From: Planctomycetota bacterium
GTDB taxonomy: Bacteria > Planctomycetota > B15-G4
Direction: 5' to 3'
Assembly (NCBI GenBank): GCA_021604805.1
Contig: BQJR01000002.1
Span: 704,665 to 768,664 of the forward strand
DNA: 64,000 bases
Positions 7,907-16,209 of the stretch are shown piece by piece (within the stretch, counting starts at the first letter, position 1; each line of letters begins with the position of its first letter). The notes under the pieces are model-generated. The model saw only the letters and a program-made list of their open reading frames with translations, had not been told where the DNA came from and ran no database searches. Position numbers and translations under genes: made by a program.

Positions 7907-8953
7907 TCAGGCCGCGGGCGGCTTGCCTGTCTCGCTGAGCCACTCGAGCCTGCGCACACCGCGGCGCGCCATGCGGTCGAAGAAGAACACGCCGGCGGCG
8001 AGCACCGCGAGGCTGAACAGCACGAGCAGGGGCGTGAGCGGCACGGCGAAGAGCGCCGCGAAGAACTGCGCGCCGATGGTCGTGTAGAGCAGGCGCGCCA
8101 TGAAGTGCCGCGAGCGCGTCTTGATGAACCACGCGCCGACGGGTGCGCCTACGACCACCACCGGCGCTGCGCACCACCAGTAGTCCCAGGCCTCGGCGGA
8201 TAGCGGAGCGCTGCCGAAGTTGCCCTGCCACAGCGCGCCGACGAGCGCGTTGCCGCCCATCAGCACCACCGATGTCGGCGTGGCCACGCTCTCGCAGATG
8301 CGCAAGCGCAGCACGAGCAACGAGAAGGTCGCGATGTCGAGGCCGCTGCCGGTGATGCTCGAGATCACGCCGCCGACCACGCCCGTGCCGAGCAGCAGCA
8401 GCGCGTGTCGCGGAAGGAAGTGCGTGATGCCCAGGTGCACCTCGCGCTCGCGGTAGCGGTTGATCCAGTACAGCGCGAAAGCGAACGCGAGCCAGGTGCT
8501 CGTGAAGAGCATCTTGGCGTGGTCCGGCGGCAGCAAGGGCGCGATGAACTCGAGCCCGAGGATCACACCGGCGGCGCCGCCGAGGCTGGCCCACACGAGC
8601 GCGTGCGACACGATGCGCACGCGCAACGCGAAGATCGTGATCGACGCCGCCGTCATGCCCACCGACTGGATCATCAGCGAGAAGTCGCGCGCGACGTCGG
8701 GCGCGATGTCGAAGCCCAGCGTCATCACGGGGAACGCGACGGCGCCGCCACCCTCGCTCGTGGCGCCGGCGACAAACGAGCCGAACACCATCGTGACCGA
8801 CATGAACCAGTTGTCGGCGAACAGGCCCCAACGCGCGCCCGACTGCATCAGCGCGGTCCACACCGCCCACACTACGAGCGCGACGATCAGCGGCACCCAG
8901 CACGCGAAGCCCGGCAAGACCTCGGGCGGCGACGATGTCTTGGAGGGGCTCAT
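7907..8953 (-). CDS. TauE/SafE-family membrane permease
   Basis: The 348-residue protein has about eight to ten hydrophobic segments and the glycine-rich repeats of the TauE/SafE (DUF81) family (MVFGSFVAGATSEGGGAV, VVGGVISSITGSGLD). Family members are proposed exporters of sulfite, sulfoacetate and other small organic anions. The gene is convergent with the ABC operon and lies downstream of the box genes but beyond a terminator-like hairpin (9073-9106), so it is probably transcribed separately. The substrate cannot be told from sequence. The ATG at 8953 was preferred to an upstream start at 9073 because the extra residues look non-coding. Confidence 0.85.
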   Translation of the reverse strand: MSPSKTSSPPEVLPGFACWVPLIVALVVWAVWTALMQSGARWGLFADNWFMSVTMVFGSFVAGATSEGGGAVAFPVMTLGFDIAPDVARDFSLMIQSVGMTAASITIFALRVRIVSHALVWASLGGAAGVILGLEFIAPLLPPDHAKMLFTSTWLAFAFALYWINRYREREVHLGITHFLPRHALLLLGTGVVGGVISSITGSGLDIATFSLLVLRLRICESVATPTSVVLMGGNALVGALWQGNFGSAPLSAEAWDYWWCAAPVVVVGAPVGAWFIKTRSRHFMARLLYTTIGAQFFAALFAVPLTPLLVLFSLAVLAAGVFFFDRMARRGVRRLEWLSETGKPPAA

Positions 8954-9072
8954 GGCAGGCGTCGGATCATCGACGCTCGCACCGCGCCGACTCAAGCGCG
9001 TTCGTCGTCGACGTGCGCGTAGAGTTTGCGGGTCGCACTCAGAAATCACGCGCGGCGCAGGCCCGAAACGCA

Positions 9073-9106
9073 AGCGGGCGGGGCCGCGTCAACGACCCCG
9101 CCCGCT
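9073..9106 (-). terminator. Terminator-like hairpin downstream of boxB
   Basis: An 11-bp perfect stem (AGCGGGCGGGG / CCCCGCCCGCT) with a 12-nt loop lies 28 nt after the boxB stop. On the minus strand it is followed by TTGCGTTTCGG, a weak T-rich tract. It probably ends the boxC-boxB transcript. Confidence 0.65.
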
Positions 9107-9133
9107 CGACTCGGCGCGACGTGCGCCCGCGGC

Positions 9134-10555
9134 TCAGAGCTTCACGTACTCGTAGTCGAAGGGCTTGCCGTTGATGCCCTTCGGCGGCTCGGCGATCCAG
9201 CCGGCGATCTTGCCGGGCTCGACGACCTGCTGCATGAGGCTCTTCACGTAGTCGCGGTCGGCTTCGCTCGGGAGCCACTCGTCCTTGCGCGCGTTCCACT
9301 GCTCTTCGGTGAGCGGGTTGCCGTCGAGGTCGAAGTGGAAGCCGGCGAAGGTGCCGATGGCGCGGTTGAAGCGGCGGTGCGGCAAGCGCAGTTCGAAGTC
9401 GGTGTCGTACTTCGCGAGGATCTTGTTCCAGTAGTTGATGCCCTTCTGGTTGTCCTCGATGAACTCTTCGCGCAGCAGCTCGTTCATCGCGTTGCGCAGC
9501 GGCACGTCGTCGGTGACGAGTTGCTTGCCGTCCCACGTGGTCACGCTCTTGGTCTGATCGAGCGCGGTGTGTTCCTCGTGGTTCTTCATCTCCCAGGCGC
9601 GGCCCTTGAGGCTGCCGCCGAAGAAGTTGGCGGAGTTGCTCGAGATCTCGGCGCCGTAGAGGTCGTTGCTGCTGCTCGCCCAGAAGTTGATGTAGCGCTG
9701 CAGCAGCGGCAGGTCGACGCCGCCCGCCTTGCGCACGGCTTCGGGATCGTTGCCGTGCTCCTTCATGAGCTGACACGCGCGCTCGACCACGCGGCCCACG
9801 CCCGTCTGCCCGACGAACATGTGGTGCGCTTCCTCGGTGAGCATGAAGCGGCAGGTGCGCGCGAGCGGATCGAAGCCCGACTCGGCCAGGCTGAGCAGTT
9901 GGAACTTGCCGTCACGGTCGGTGAACATCGTGAAGCAGAAGAAGTCGAGCCAGGTTTGGATCGGCTCGTTGAAGGTGCCCAGGATGCGCGGGTGGTCGGG
10001 GTTGCCCGAGCGGCGCTCGAGCAGCTCTTCCGACTCTTCGCGACCGTCTTTGCCGAAGTAAGTCTGCAGCAGGTAGACCATCGCCCAGAGGTGACGGCCC
10101 TCCTCCACGTTCACCTGGAACAGGTTGCGCATGTCGTAGAGGCTCGGCGCGGTGTTCGCGAGCAGGCGCTGCTGTTCCACCGACGCGGGCTCGGTGTCGG
10201 CTTGCGTGACAATGATGCGACGCAGCCAGTTGCGGTACTCGCCCGGCACTTGCTGCCACGCGTCCTCGCCCATGTGATCGCCGAAGCCGATCTTGCGGTC
10301 CTTCTCGGGCTCGGCGAGGAAGATGCCCCAACGATAGTCGGGCATCTTCACGTGACCGAACTGCGCCCAGCCGTCGCTGTCCACGGACACGGCGGTGCGC
10401 AGGTACACGTCCTTGTCGTTGAACTCGGTCGGGCCCATCTCCTTCCACCACTCGATGTAGTTGGGCAACCAATGCTCAAGCGCGCGCTGCAGGCGCTTGT
10501 CCGAGCTGAGCTCGACGTTGTTCGGGATCTTGCTGTCGTAGTCGATGCTGGCCAT
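9134..10555 (-). CDS. boxB: Benzoyl-CoA 2,3-epoxidase subunit BoxB
   Basis: BoxB is the di-iron oxygenase of the aerobic hybrid benzoate pathway; it converts benzoyl-CoA to the 2,3-epoxide with O2 and electrons from the reductase BoxA. The protein is 473 residues from the ATG at 10555, the usual family length, and starts with the typical IPNNVELS and RALEHWLPNYIEWWKEMGP. Candidate iron ligands are visible in NVEEGRHLW and TEEAHHMFVG. The gene follows boxC with a 50-nt gap and is transcribed with it. No boxA or boxD is seen in this window, so the electron donor must be encoded elsewhere. Confidence 0.95.
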   Translation of the reverse strand: MASIDYDSKIPNNVELSSDKRLQRALEHWLPNYIEWWKEMGPTEFNDKDVYLRTAVSVDSDGWAQFGHVKMPDYRWGIFLAEPEKDRKIGFGDHMGEDAWQQVPGEYRNWLRRIIVTQADTEPASVEQQRLLANTAPSLYDMRNLFQVNVEEGRHLWAMVYLLQTYFGKDGREESEELLERRSGNPDHPRILGTFNEPIQTWLDFFCFTMFTDRDGKFQLLSLAESGFDPLARTCRFMLTEEAHHMFVGQTGVGRVVERACQLMKEHGNDPEAVRKAGGVDLPLLQRYINFWASSSNDLYGAEISSNSANFFGGSLKGRAWEMKNHEEHTALDQTKSVTTWDGKQLVTDDVPLRNAMNELLREEFIEDNQKGINYWNKILAKYDTDFELRLPHRRFNRAIGTFAGFHFDLDGNPLTEEQWNARKDEWLPSEADRDYVKSLMQQVVEPGKIAGWIAEPPKGINGKPFDYEYVKL

Positions 10556-10605
10556 CGGTGGGCTCCGGTGAAGGTCGGGCGGGGCGGTCGCGCGAAGGCG
10601 CGTGT

Positions 10606-12288
10606 TCACACGCGGTCGTAGTTGATCTCGGGACGGTTGGGCGTGCCGTAACACTGCAGCGCGCCGCGTTCGCCCACGGCGTTCGGGCGTTGGAAGATCC
10701 AGTTCTGCCAAGCCGAGAGACGACCGAAGATCTTGGTCTCCATGGTCTCGGGGCCGGCGAAGCGCAGGTTGGCTTCCATGCCGGTGAGCGCGTCCGGGGA
10801 GAAGGCCACGCGTTCTTCGAGCGCGAGGCGCAGCTCGTCTTCCCAGTCGATGATGTCGGGCGCGACGGTGGCCAGGCCGAGTTCATCCGCGGTGTCGGCG
10901 TCGAAGCTGCCGGCGGCCTCGAGCACCTCTTGGACCTTCTCGGGTTCACCGAGGAAGCGCGTCTGCAAACGCGTGAGGCCGTTGCTCATCGGGTACGGCC
11001 CGCCGTTCATGGCCGACACGCCGAGCGTGACCGGGTGATCGGGATCGTTGAGCACGTAGGAGCGGTCGGCGGCCAGCGCGAGCTCGAGGAAGGTGCCGGC
11101 GAAGGCCGAGCCTTCATCCACGATGGCGAAGAAGGTGCGCGAGGTCAGGTCGACGCGCTTCAGCACGCGCTTGATGAAGTGCCGCACCTCGTTCACGAAG
11201 GGAACTTCGGTTTCGGCGGCGAGCAGCTCGTCGGTGTCGAGCGCGACCTGCGCCTCGCCACGCACGTGCAGCGTGATCGTGCCGATCTCGAGGTACTCGA
11301 GGCGCAGGTGCAACAGCGCGTCGTCGAGCTCGCGGAAGGCGCGGAAGATCCACCAGTCGGAGCCGGCGGCTTTGGCGTCGTCGGCGGTGGACGGGCCGGA
11401 CTCCTGCGGCAGGCTGAGCGTGATCGAGGCCGAGCGCGCCTTGTGATCGAGCGCCACGCGCACGTAGCGGTACACGATCGAGTCGTGCGTGAACACGGGC
11501 TCGAGACGCGCGAGTTCCACGCCGTCGGCTTCGGTGTGCTCGGGCAGCGTATCGGCGAGCTCGCGGCTGTGCTTCGCGACGGCGTCGTCGAACTTACTGA
11601 GCGGCGCCACGGCGTCGACCAGGTTCCACTTCACGGCCTTCTTACCCTTCACGCCTTCGGCCGTGGTGTTGAACAGGTCGGCGCGGTCGCGACGGATCTT
11701 GCGCTTGTCGACCATGCGCGTGAGGCCGCCGGTGCCGGGCAGCACGCCGAGCAGCGGCACCTCGGGGTGACTCACTGCAGAGTTGCGATCGTCGACCAAC
11801 AAGATGCGGTCGGCGGCGAGCGCGAGTTCGTAGCCACCGCCGCTGGCCGTGCCGTTGAGCGCGGCGAGTGTTTTGAAGCCGCCGTTCAGCGACGCATCCT
11901 CGAGCGACAGACGCGTCTCGTTCGTGTACTTGCAGAAGTTCACTTTGAAGGCGTGCGCTGAGCTGCGCAGCATCACGATGTTCGCGCCCGCGCAGAACAC
12001 GCGGTCGAGCGAACCGGTGAGCACCAGGCAGCGCACCTCGGGATGCGTGAAGCGCAACCACTGGATGGCATTGCAGAGCTCGATGTCCACGCCCAGGTCG
12101 TAGCTGTTCAGCTTGAGCTGGTAGTCGGGGCTCAGACCCTGCTCCTCCTGCACGTTCATGCGCAGGGTCGCGATGTCGCCGTCGAGCTCGAGCTGCCAGT
12201 GGACGAAGTCCGACGGGCGCAGATCGAAGTCGAGGTGGTCGGGTTGGGTGGCGGGGGCGCTGGGGGCCGCGCGGTCGGTAGCGGTCAC
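10606..12288 (-). CDS. boxC: 2,3-epoxybenzoyl-CoA dihydrolase BoxC
   Basis: BoxC, a crotonase-superfamily enzyme, hydrolytically opens the epoxide made by BoxB to give 3,4-didehydroadipyl-CoA semialdehyde and formate. The protein is 560 residues from the GTG at 12288. The first crotonase-like half holds LTGSLDRVFCAGANI and LNGTASGGGYELALAAD (oxyanion-hole regions), and a second half carries AIVDEGSAFAGTFLELALAAD. The GTG start has GAGGA eight bases upstream; residues upstream of it look non-coding. It is the first gene of the boxC-boxB unit, divergent from the BoxR-like regulator gene. Confidence 0.94.
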   Translation of the reverse strand: MTATDRAAPSAPATQPDHLDFDLRPSDFVHWQLELDGDIATLRMNVQEEQGLSPDYQLKLNSYDLGVDIELCNAIQWLRFTHPEVRCLVLTGSLDRVFCAGANIVMLRSSAHAFKVNFCKYTNETRLSLEDASLNGGFKTLAALNGTASGGGYELALAADRILLVDDRNSAVSHPEVPLLGVLPGTGGLTRMVDKRKIRRDRADLFNTTAEGVKGKKAVKWNLVDAVAPLSKFDDAVAKHSRELADTLPEHTEADGVELARLEPVFTHDSIVYRYVRVALDHKARSASITLSLPQESGPSTADDAKAAGSDWWIFRAFRELDDALLHLRLEYLEIGTITLHVRGEAQVALDTDELLAAETEVPFVNEVRHFIKRVLKRVDLTSRTFFAIVDEGSAFAGTFLELALAADRSYVLNDPDHPVTLGVSAMNGGPYPMSNGLTRLQTRFLGEPEKVQEVLEAAGSFDADTADELGLATVAPDIIDWEDELRLALEERVAFSPDALTGMEANLRFAGPETMETKIFGRLSAWQNWIFQRPNAVGERGALQCYGTPNRPEINYDRV

Positions 12289-12469
12289 GAAGTCGTCCTC
12301 GGGAGCGGGGGCTCGAGAGCCTGGGGCGGGGAAGCGCCGCTGAGACCTGAACTCGAGGCCTGCAGCTCCGTGGCGCGAGGGACAATGCAATCATAGTTCC
12401 GCCAGTCGGGCAACTCAGGCATTTTCTTTCCGGTGTGTGATAGACTGCCGCCCTCTCGCGGAGACCCCC
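12289..12469. promoter_or_regulatory. Divergent boxC / boxR control region with TGCA sites
   Basis: This 181-nt gap lies between the divergent boxC and regulator genes. On the minus strand a -10-like TATGAT (12395-12390) abuts a TGCA (12386-12389), and a second TGCA lies at 12361-12364. BzdR-type regulators are known to protect repeated TGCA sequences, so these are candidate operator sites placed to block boxC transcription. On the plus strand TAGACT (12441-12446) could be the regulator's own -10; I see no convincing -35 for either. Confidence 0.5.
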
Positions 12470-13225
12470 ATGCGCGCTGAACTCCTGCTCCACGAAGTCG
12501 GTCGACGGCTCCGCGCCGCCCGCGCCGCACGCGGCCTGAGCATGACGGAAACCGCGTCCAAGGCCGACCTGAGCACCCGCTACCTGCGCATGGCCGAGGG
12601 CGGTCAGGCAAACCTCTCGCTGCTCAAGCTCGCCGCCCTCGCGCGCGCCTTGCGCGTGCCGCTGCGCGAGCTCTGCGACCTCGACCTCAGCCAGGCGCCC
12701 ACCCTCCGGCTGGCGCTGCTCGGCGTGCGCGGCGCCGGCAAGAGCAGCGTGGGGCGCCTGCTCGCCCAGCATCTCGAGGTGCCCTTCGTGGAGCTCGATC
12801 AGCTCGTGGAAGAACGCGCGGGCACGAACCTGGCGCAGCTCTTCGCGCTGCACGGCGAACGCTTCTACCGTCAACTCCAGGCGGAGTCGCTCGAGCACTG
12901 GCTCACGCAACACGGCAGCGGCGTGCTCGCCACGGGCGGTTCACTCGTGGAAGACCTCGCCACCTACGACCGGCTGCGCGCCACCTGTCGCACGGTGTGG
13001 CTCTCGGCCTCGGCAGACACCCTCTGGCAACGCGTGGTCGACCAGGGCGACTTGCGCCCCATGCGCGATCACCCGCGCGCGCGCGCCGAGTTGCAAGCCC
13101 TGCTCGACGCCCGTCGCGAACGCTACGGCCTCGCCGACCTCGTGCTGCCCACCGACAACGTGTCCGTGCAAGCGCTCGCAGGCACGATCAACAGCTGGGC
13201 GTTGTCGGAGCAGTCGTCCGCCTGA
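12470..13225 (+). CDS. boxR: BoxR/BzdR-like regulator: HTH (XRE) plus shikimate-kinase-like domain
   Basis: The 251-residue protein joins an N-terminal Cro/CI helix-turn-helix (LRAARAARGLSMTETASKA, residues about 10-70) to a C-terminal shikimate-kinase-like domain with Walker A GVRGAGKSS and the following VPFVELDQLVEERAG. This fusion is typical of BzdR and BoxR, which repress benzoate genes until benzoyl-CoA binds the kinase-like domain. The domain still keeps the P-loop. Its place opposite boxC supports control of the box genes. The ATG at 12470 has GGAG seven bases upstream. Confidence 0.92.
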   Translation: MRAELLLHEVGRRLRAARAARGLSMTETASKADLSTRYLRMAEGGQANLSLLKLAALARALRVPLRELCDLDLSQAPTLRLALLGVRGAGKSSVGRLLAQHLEVPFVELDQLVEERAGTNLAQLFALHGERFYRQLQAESLEHWLTQHGSGVLATGGSLVEDLATYDRLRATCRTVWLSASADTLWQRVVDQGDLRPMRDHPRARAELQALLDARRERYGLADLVLPTDNVSVQALAGTINSWALSEQSSA

Positions 13226-13242
13226 TCGCAGGCGCCGGTCGC

Positions 13243-15090
13243 CTAGGGCGTGAAGACTTCCAAGCCGTTGCTCGCCGTCCAACCCAACGGGCCGGAGGCA
13301 TCGTTGGTCCACCACTGGAAGTAGATCGGGAGGTCGGACGGGACACCGGAAGGCATCGGGCCCTGCGCGTTCGTGCTGCCCCCCACGGTTACGAAGAACG
13401 GGCCGGTGAGGATGTCGGGCGCGGGGATCATCACGCCACCACGGAAGGCCACATCGATGCGACTGAAGCCCCAGACCAAGTAGGCGTCGGTGAAGAAGGT
13501 GCCGTTCGCCAACTTGAGCTTGGCCGTGCTGCCCGCGAACAAGCTGCCTTCCCCCGTGGCGACGGGCACGCCGCCGCTGCCCGCGAGACCGCCGCCGATG
13601 TCGACCCACTCGGCTGGAAAGGAGTCCACGAAAGGCAGCGCCTGGAGCGCGGCCTTGAGGTCGGGCAAGGGGCCGATGTGCCCACCGCCCCCCTGCGCCG
13701 TGCCCGTGTCGACGAGCAACGCGCGCAACTGTTGCGGCACGAGCGGCACGCCGAACATGGCCTTCGCCTCCGACTGCACGATCGCGCAGGCCGCCGCCAC
13801 GAAGGGCGAGGCCGAGCTCGTTCCGTTGAAGGTCGACGTGTAGCGCTGGTTCTTGTCGCCGCCGTACTGCGCGAAGCCGCCGTAGCCGAGGGTGAACACC
13901 GAGGTGCCCCAACCCTGCACGTTCACGCGCGAACCGAAGGTGCTGAAGGACAGTGTGGAGTGACTTCCGCCAGCGCTGCCTGCGCCCACGATGATCGCGC
14001 CGGAGTCGCCTTGCGCGAGGTAGCCGGCGTAGGCGGGTGCGTCGAGATCCTGACTGCCGTTGCCCGCGGCGCCGACCACGACCACGCCGGCGTCGGTGCC
14101 GGTCTTGACCACGGTGAACACCGCGCCGTTGAGTTCGGCCGGGCCGAGACCGCCGCCCGCGCCGCCGGTCTGCATCTCGAGCAAGACCACGTCGCCGGGA
14201 GCGCTGTCAGCGATGGCGTTCGTGATCGCGGTGACGCGGCGCAAGCCTTGCTGCACGGACCACTCGGTGTAAGTCGCGACGTCCGCGTCGGGAGCGATCC
14301 CCGACACGCCGTAGCCGTTGACCACGGCGCTCGTCTCGCCGATCACCGCGGTGCCGTGACTGTCCCAACCATTCGAGTACACAGACGGGTGGATCGTCTG
14401 GCCCGGCTCGAGGTTGATGTTGATGTCGTTCAGGTCTTCGTGATCGGGGTTCCAACCGTACTCGCAGTCGGCGATGCGCACGCCGGCGCCGAGCGCGCCC
14501 ACCGAGCGCGCGTAGTCCACGTCCATGCCGGAGCTCGGGGCGAAGTAGTTCTGGTTGCCGCTGAGGTCGGGCGTGGCGGGCGCGATGTCACCGGGCGGCG
14601 GCGGCGCGAGCAGCTCGAACTGCGCGAACTCCACGAGGTCGAGCTCCTGCAGGGCCTGGCCGAGCTGGGCGAGACGCTCCAAGGACAGCTCGGACTCGTT
14701 CACGGCGAAGAGCCCGGCGAGGTCGGGTTGCGCCACGCCGCTGCGCGTTGCGGCGCGACTCTGCAGCGCGAGCAAGCGCGTCTCCGAGAGTTGCACGAGC
14801 GGGCGCAGACTCACGCCTTGTTCATCGAGCAAGCCCTGCGCGGCGCCGATCGGCAAGCCCGCGCGCGACTCCAATCGGCCGGCGCTCGTGAGACGCGCGA
14901 GCGCGGCGTCGCTGAACTTGAGTTGCAGCTCGAAGCGTGGAGGCGCGGCGAGTGCGTCGAGCGCGTCGGTGTTCAAGACCGGCACACGCAGCGGGCCGAG
15001 ATCGAGCGGCCTGCGTGCGGCCAACTCTTGCGACAGAACGGGAGCAGCGAAGAACGAAAGGCCGAGCGCGACCAGCAAATGCAGGCGCAT
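13243..15090 (-). CDS. Secreted subtilisin-like serine protease (S8) with C-terminal shared domain
   Basis: The 615-residue precursor has a signal peptide (LHLLVALGLSFFAAPVLS) and a roughly 170-residue pro-region. The S8 catalytic domain follows, with the triad Asp in VRIADCEYGW, His in WDSHGTAVIG, Ser in NGTSSASPFVAA and the oxyanion Asn in GAAGNGSQD. All catalytic residues are present. The last 125 or so residues (WVDIGGGLAGSGGVP, GFSRIDVAFRGGVMIP, SNGLEVF) match the C-terminal domain of the FG-GAP protein at 1973-3454, so it is probably a cell-surface sorting or attachment module. The start at 15090 has GGAG eleven bases upstream. Confidence 0.9.
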   Translation of the reverse strand: MRLHLLVALGLSFFAAPVLSQELAARRPLDLGPLRVPVLNTDALDALAAPPRFELQLKFSDAALARLTSAGRLESRAGLPIGAAQGLLDEQGVSLRPLVQLSETRLLALQSRAATRSGVAQPDLAGLFAVNESELSLERLAQLGQALQELDLVEFAQFELLAPPPPGDIAPATPDLSGNQNYFAPSSGMDVDYARSVGALGAGVRIADCEYGWNPDHEDLNDININLEPGQTIHPSVYSNGWDSHGTAVIGETSAVVNGYGVSGIAPDADVATYTEWSVQQGLRRVTAITNAIADSAPGDVVLLEMQTGGAGGGLGPAELNGAVFTVVKTGTDAGVVVVGAAGNGSQDLDAPAYAGYLAQGDSGAIIVGAGSAGGSHSTLSFSTFGSRVNVQGWGTSVFTLGYGGFAQYGGDKNQRYTSTFNGTSSASPFVAAACAIVQSEAKAMFGVPLVPQQLRALLVDTGTAQGGGGHIGPLPDLKAALQALPFVDSFPAEWVDIGGGLAGSGGVPVATGEGSLFAGSTAKLKLANGTFFTDAYLVWGFSRIDVAFRGGVMIPAPDILTGPFFVTVGGSTNAQGPMPSGVPSDLPIYFQWWTNDASGPLGWTASNGLEVFTP

Positions 15091-15209
15091 GACGGTGCTC
15101 CGGGTTCGGGGAGGAGGGGAGCGAGCGCTCCGTGGGAGACCCGGTGATCCTACAAGCCAGCGCGCGCAGCGGGGCGACGGCTTCAGTGCGAAGCCCGAGC
15201 GTTCAGCTG

Positions 15210-16202
15210 TCAGAGCCCACTCGCGAGCGCGTGCTCGACGACGCGTGCCTCGGCCCAGAAGTGCGTCGGGGAAGCTTTGCGCGCGGTGCGACCCACGAAG
15301 GCGCAGTGGCCGCCGCGCTGCGCCAACTCCACCGTGAGCGCAGGATTGCGTGCGGCAGCGGCGACCAAGCTGGGGCCGCAAGGCACCATGCGATCGTCGA
15401 GGGCGTGCAGGGCGAGCGTGGGCACGCGCAACGCGTCGAGCTCGTGGAGCGCGCTCGCGCGGGTGTAGTAGTCGAGCGGGTCGCTGAAGTCGTACACGGG
15501 GCACACGCCCGCGGCGTCGTAGGCGAGCAGGCTGTCGGCGACGAGCGCTTCGGCGGTCCACGGGCGCTCACCGTGCAGCTTCGCGTGCACGCGCACGAAG
15601 CGCTTGAGTCGTCGCAAGAAGGAATCGCGGTACACGCGCAGGCCCGGCTCCCCGTCGAGCGCGGACTGACACGCGTGCAAGTCCGCCGCCGCCGACACCG
15701 CCACGAGCGAGCGCAGCTTCGACGGCGCCCGCGCCCCCCAGTGCGAACCCAAGCGCAACACGATGTTGCCGCCCATCGAGAAGCCCGCCAGCGTGAGCGC
15801 ACTCACGCGCCCCTCGTCTTGCAGCGCGTCGACGGCGACAGCCAGGTCTTCGATCTGTCCGGCGTGCCCCAACCACTCGGTCTGCGCTTCGCGTGTGCGC
15901 GCGCCGCGCAGGTCGAGACGCGCCACGTGCAAGCCCGCGCGCAAGGCCAGCCGCGTGGTGCCGAGCATGTAGTTGCTCCGCGCCGAACCGCACATCCCGT
16001 GCACCAACAGCAGCGTGGGCGCCGCCCCGGAGCGCGCCCAGCTCATGTGCAGCGCCACGCGCGTGTGCTCGTCGACCTGCAACCACCGGCACTCCTGCGC
16101 CGGGTCTCCGCGCAAGTGCTGGAAGCGCAGCAGCGCCGCGAACAAGGTCTGCCGATGGAAGCCCGCGACGCCGGGCGCAGGCAAGAAGCGCTCGCCGCTC
16201 AC
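15210..16202 (-). CDS. Alpha/beta hydrolase, YheT/ABHD1-3 family
   Basis: This 330-residue protein belongs to the YheT-type alpha/beta hydrolases, which act on esters or lipids of mostly unknown identity. The lid and oxyanion region (LLVHGMCGSARSNYM), the nucleophile elbow (GFSMGGNIVLR), the acid residue (ALDDRMVP) and the His (RGGHCAFVG) are all visible. It starts seven bases after the stop of the methyltransferase gene and is the last member of the likely mqnB-mqnD run. A role in menaquinone synthesis is not indicated by family knowledge. Confidence 0.85.
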   Translation of the reverse strand: MSGERFLPAPGVAGFHRQTLFAALLRFQHLRGDPAQECRWLQVDEHTRVALHMSWARSGAAPTLLLVHGMCGSARSNYMLGTTRLALRAGLHVARLDLRGARTREAQTEWLGHAGQIEDLAVAVDALQDEGRVSALTLAGFSMGGNIVLRLGSHWGARAPSKLRSLVAVSAAADLHACQSALDGEPGLRVYRDSFLRRLKRFVRVHAKLHGERPWTAEALVADSLLAYDAAGVCPVYDFSDPLDYYTRASALHELDALRVPTLALHALDDRMVPCGPSLVAAAARNPALTVELAQRGGHCAFVGRTARKASPTHFWAEARVVEHALASGL

Positions 16203-16209
16203 GCCCGCA

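Noticed and set aside
9026..10621. Long open frame antisense to boxB (about 530 codons)
   Set aside because: It is a GC-rich mirror of a clearly real gene; the composition is His/Val/Arg/Ala-rich with no domain.
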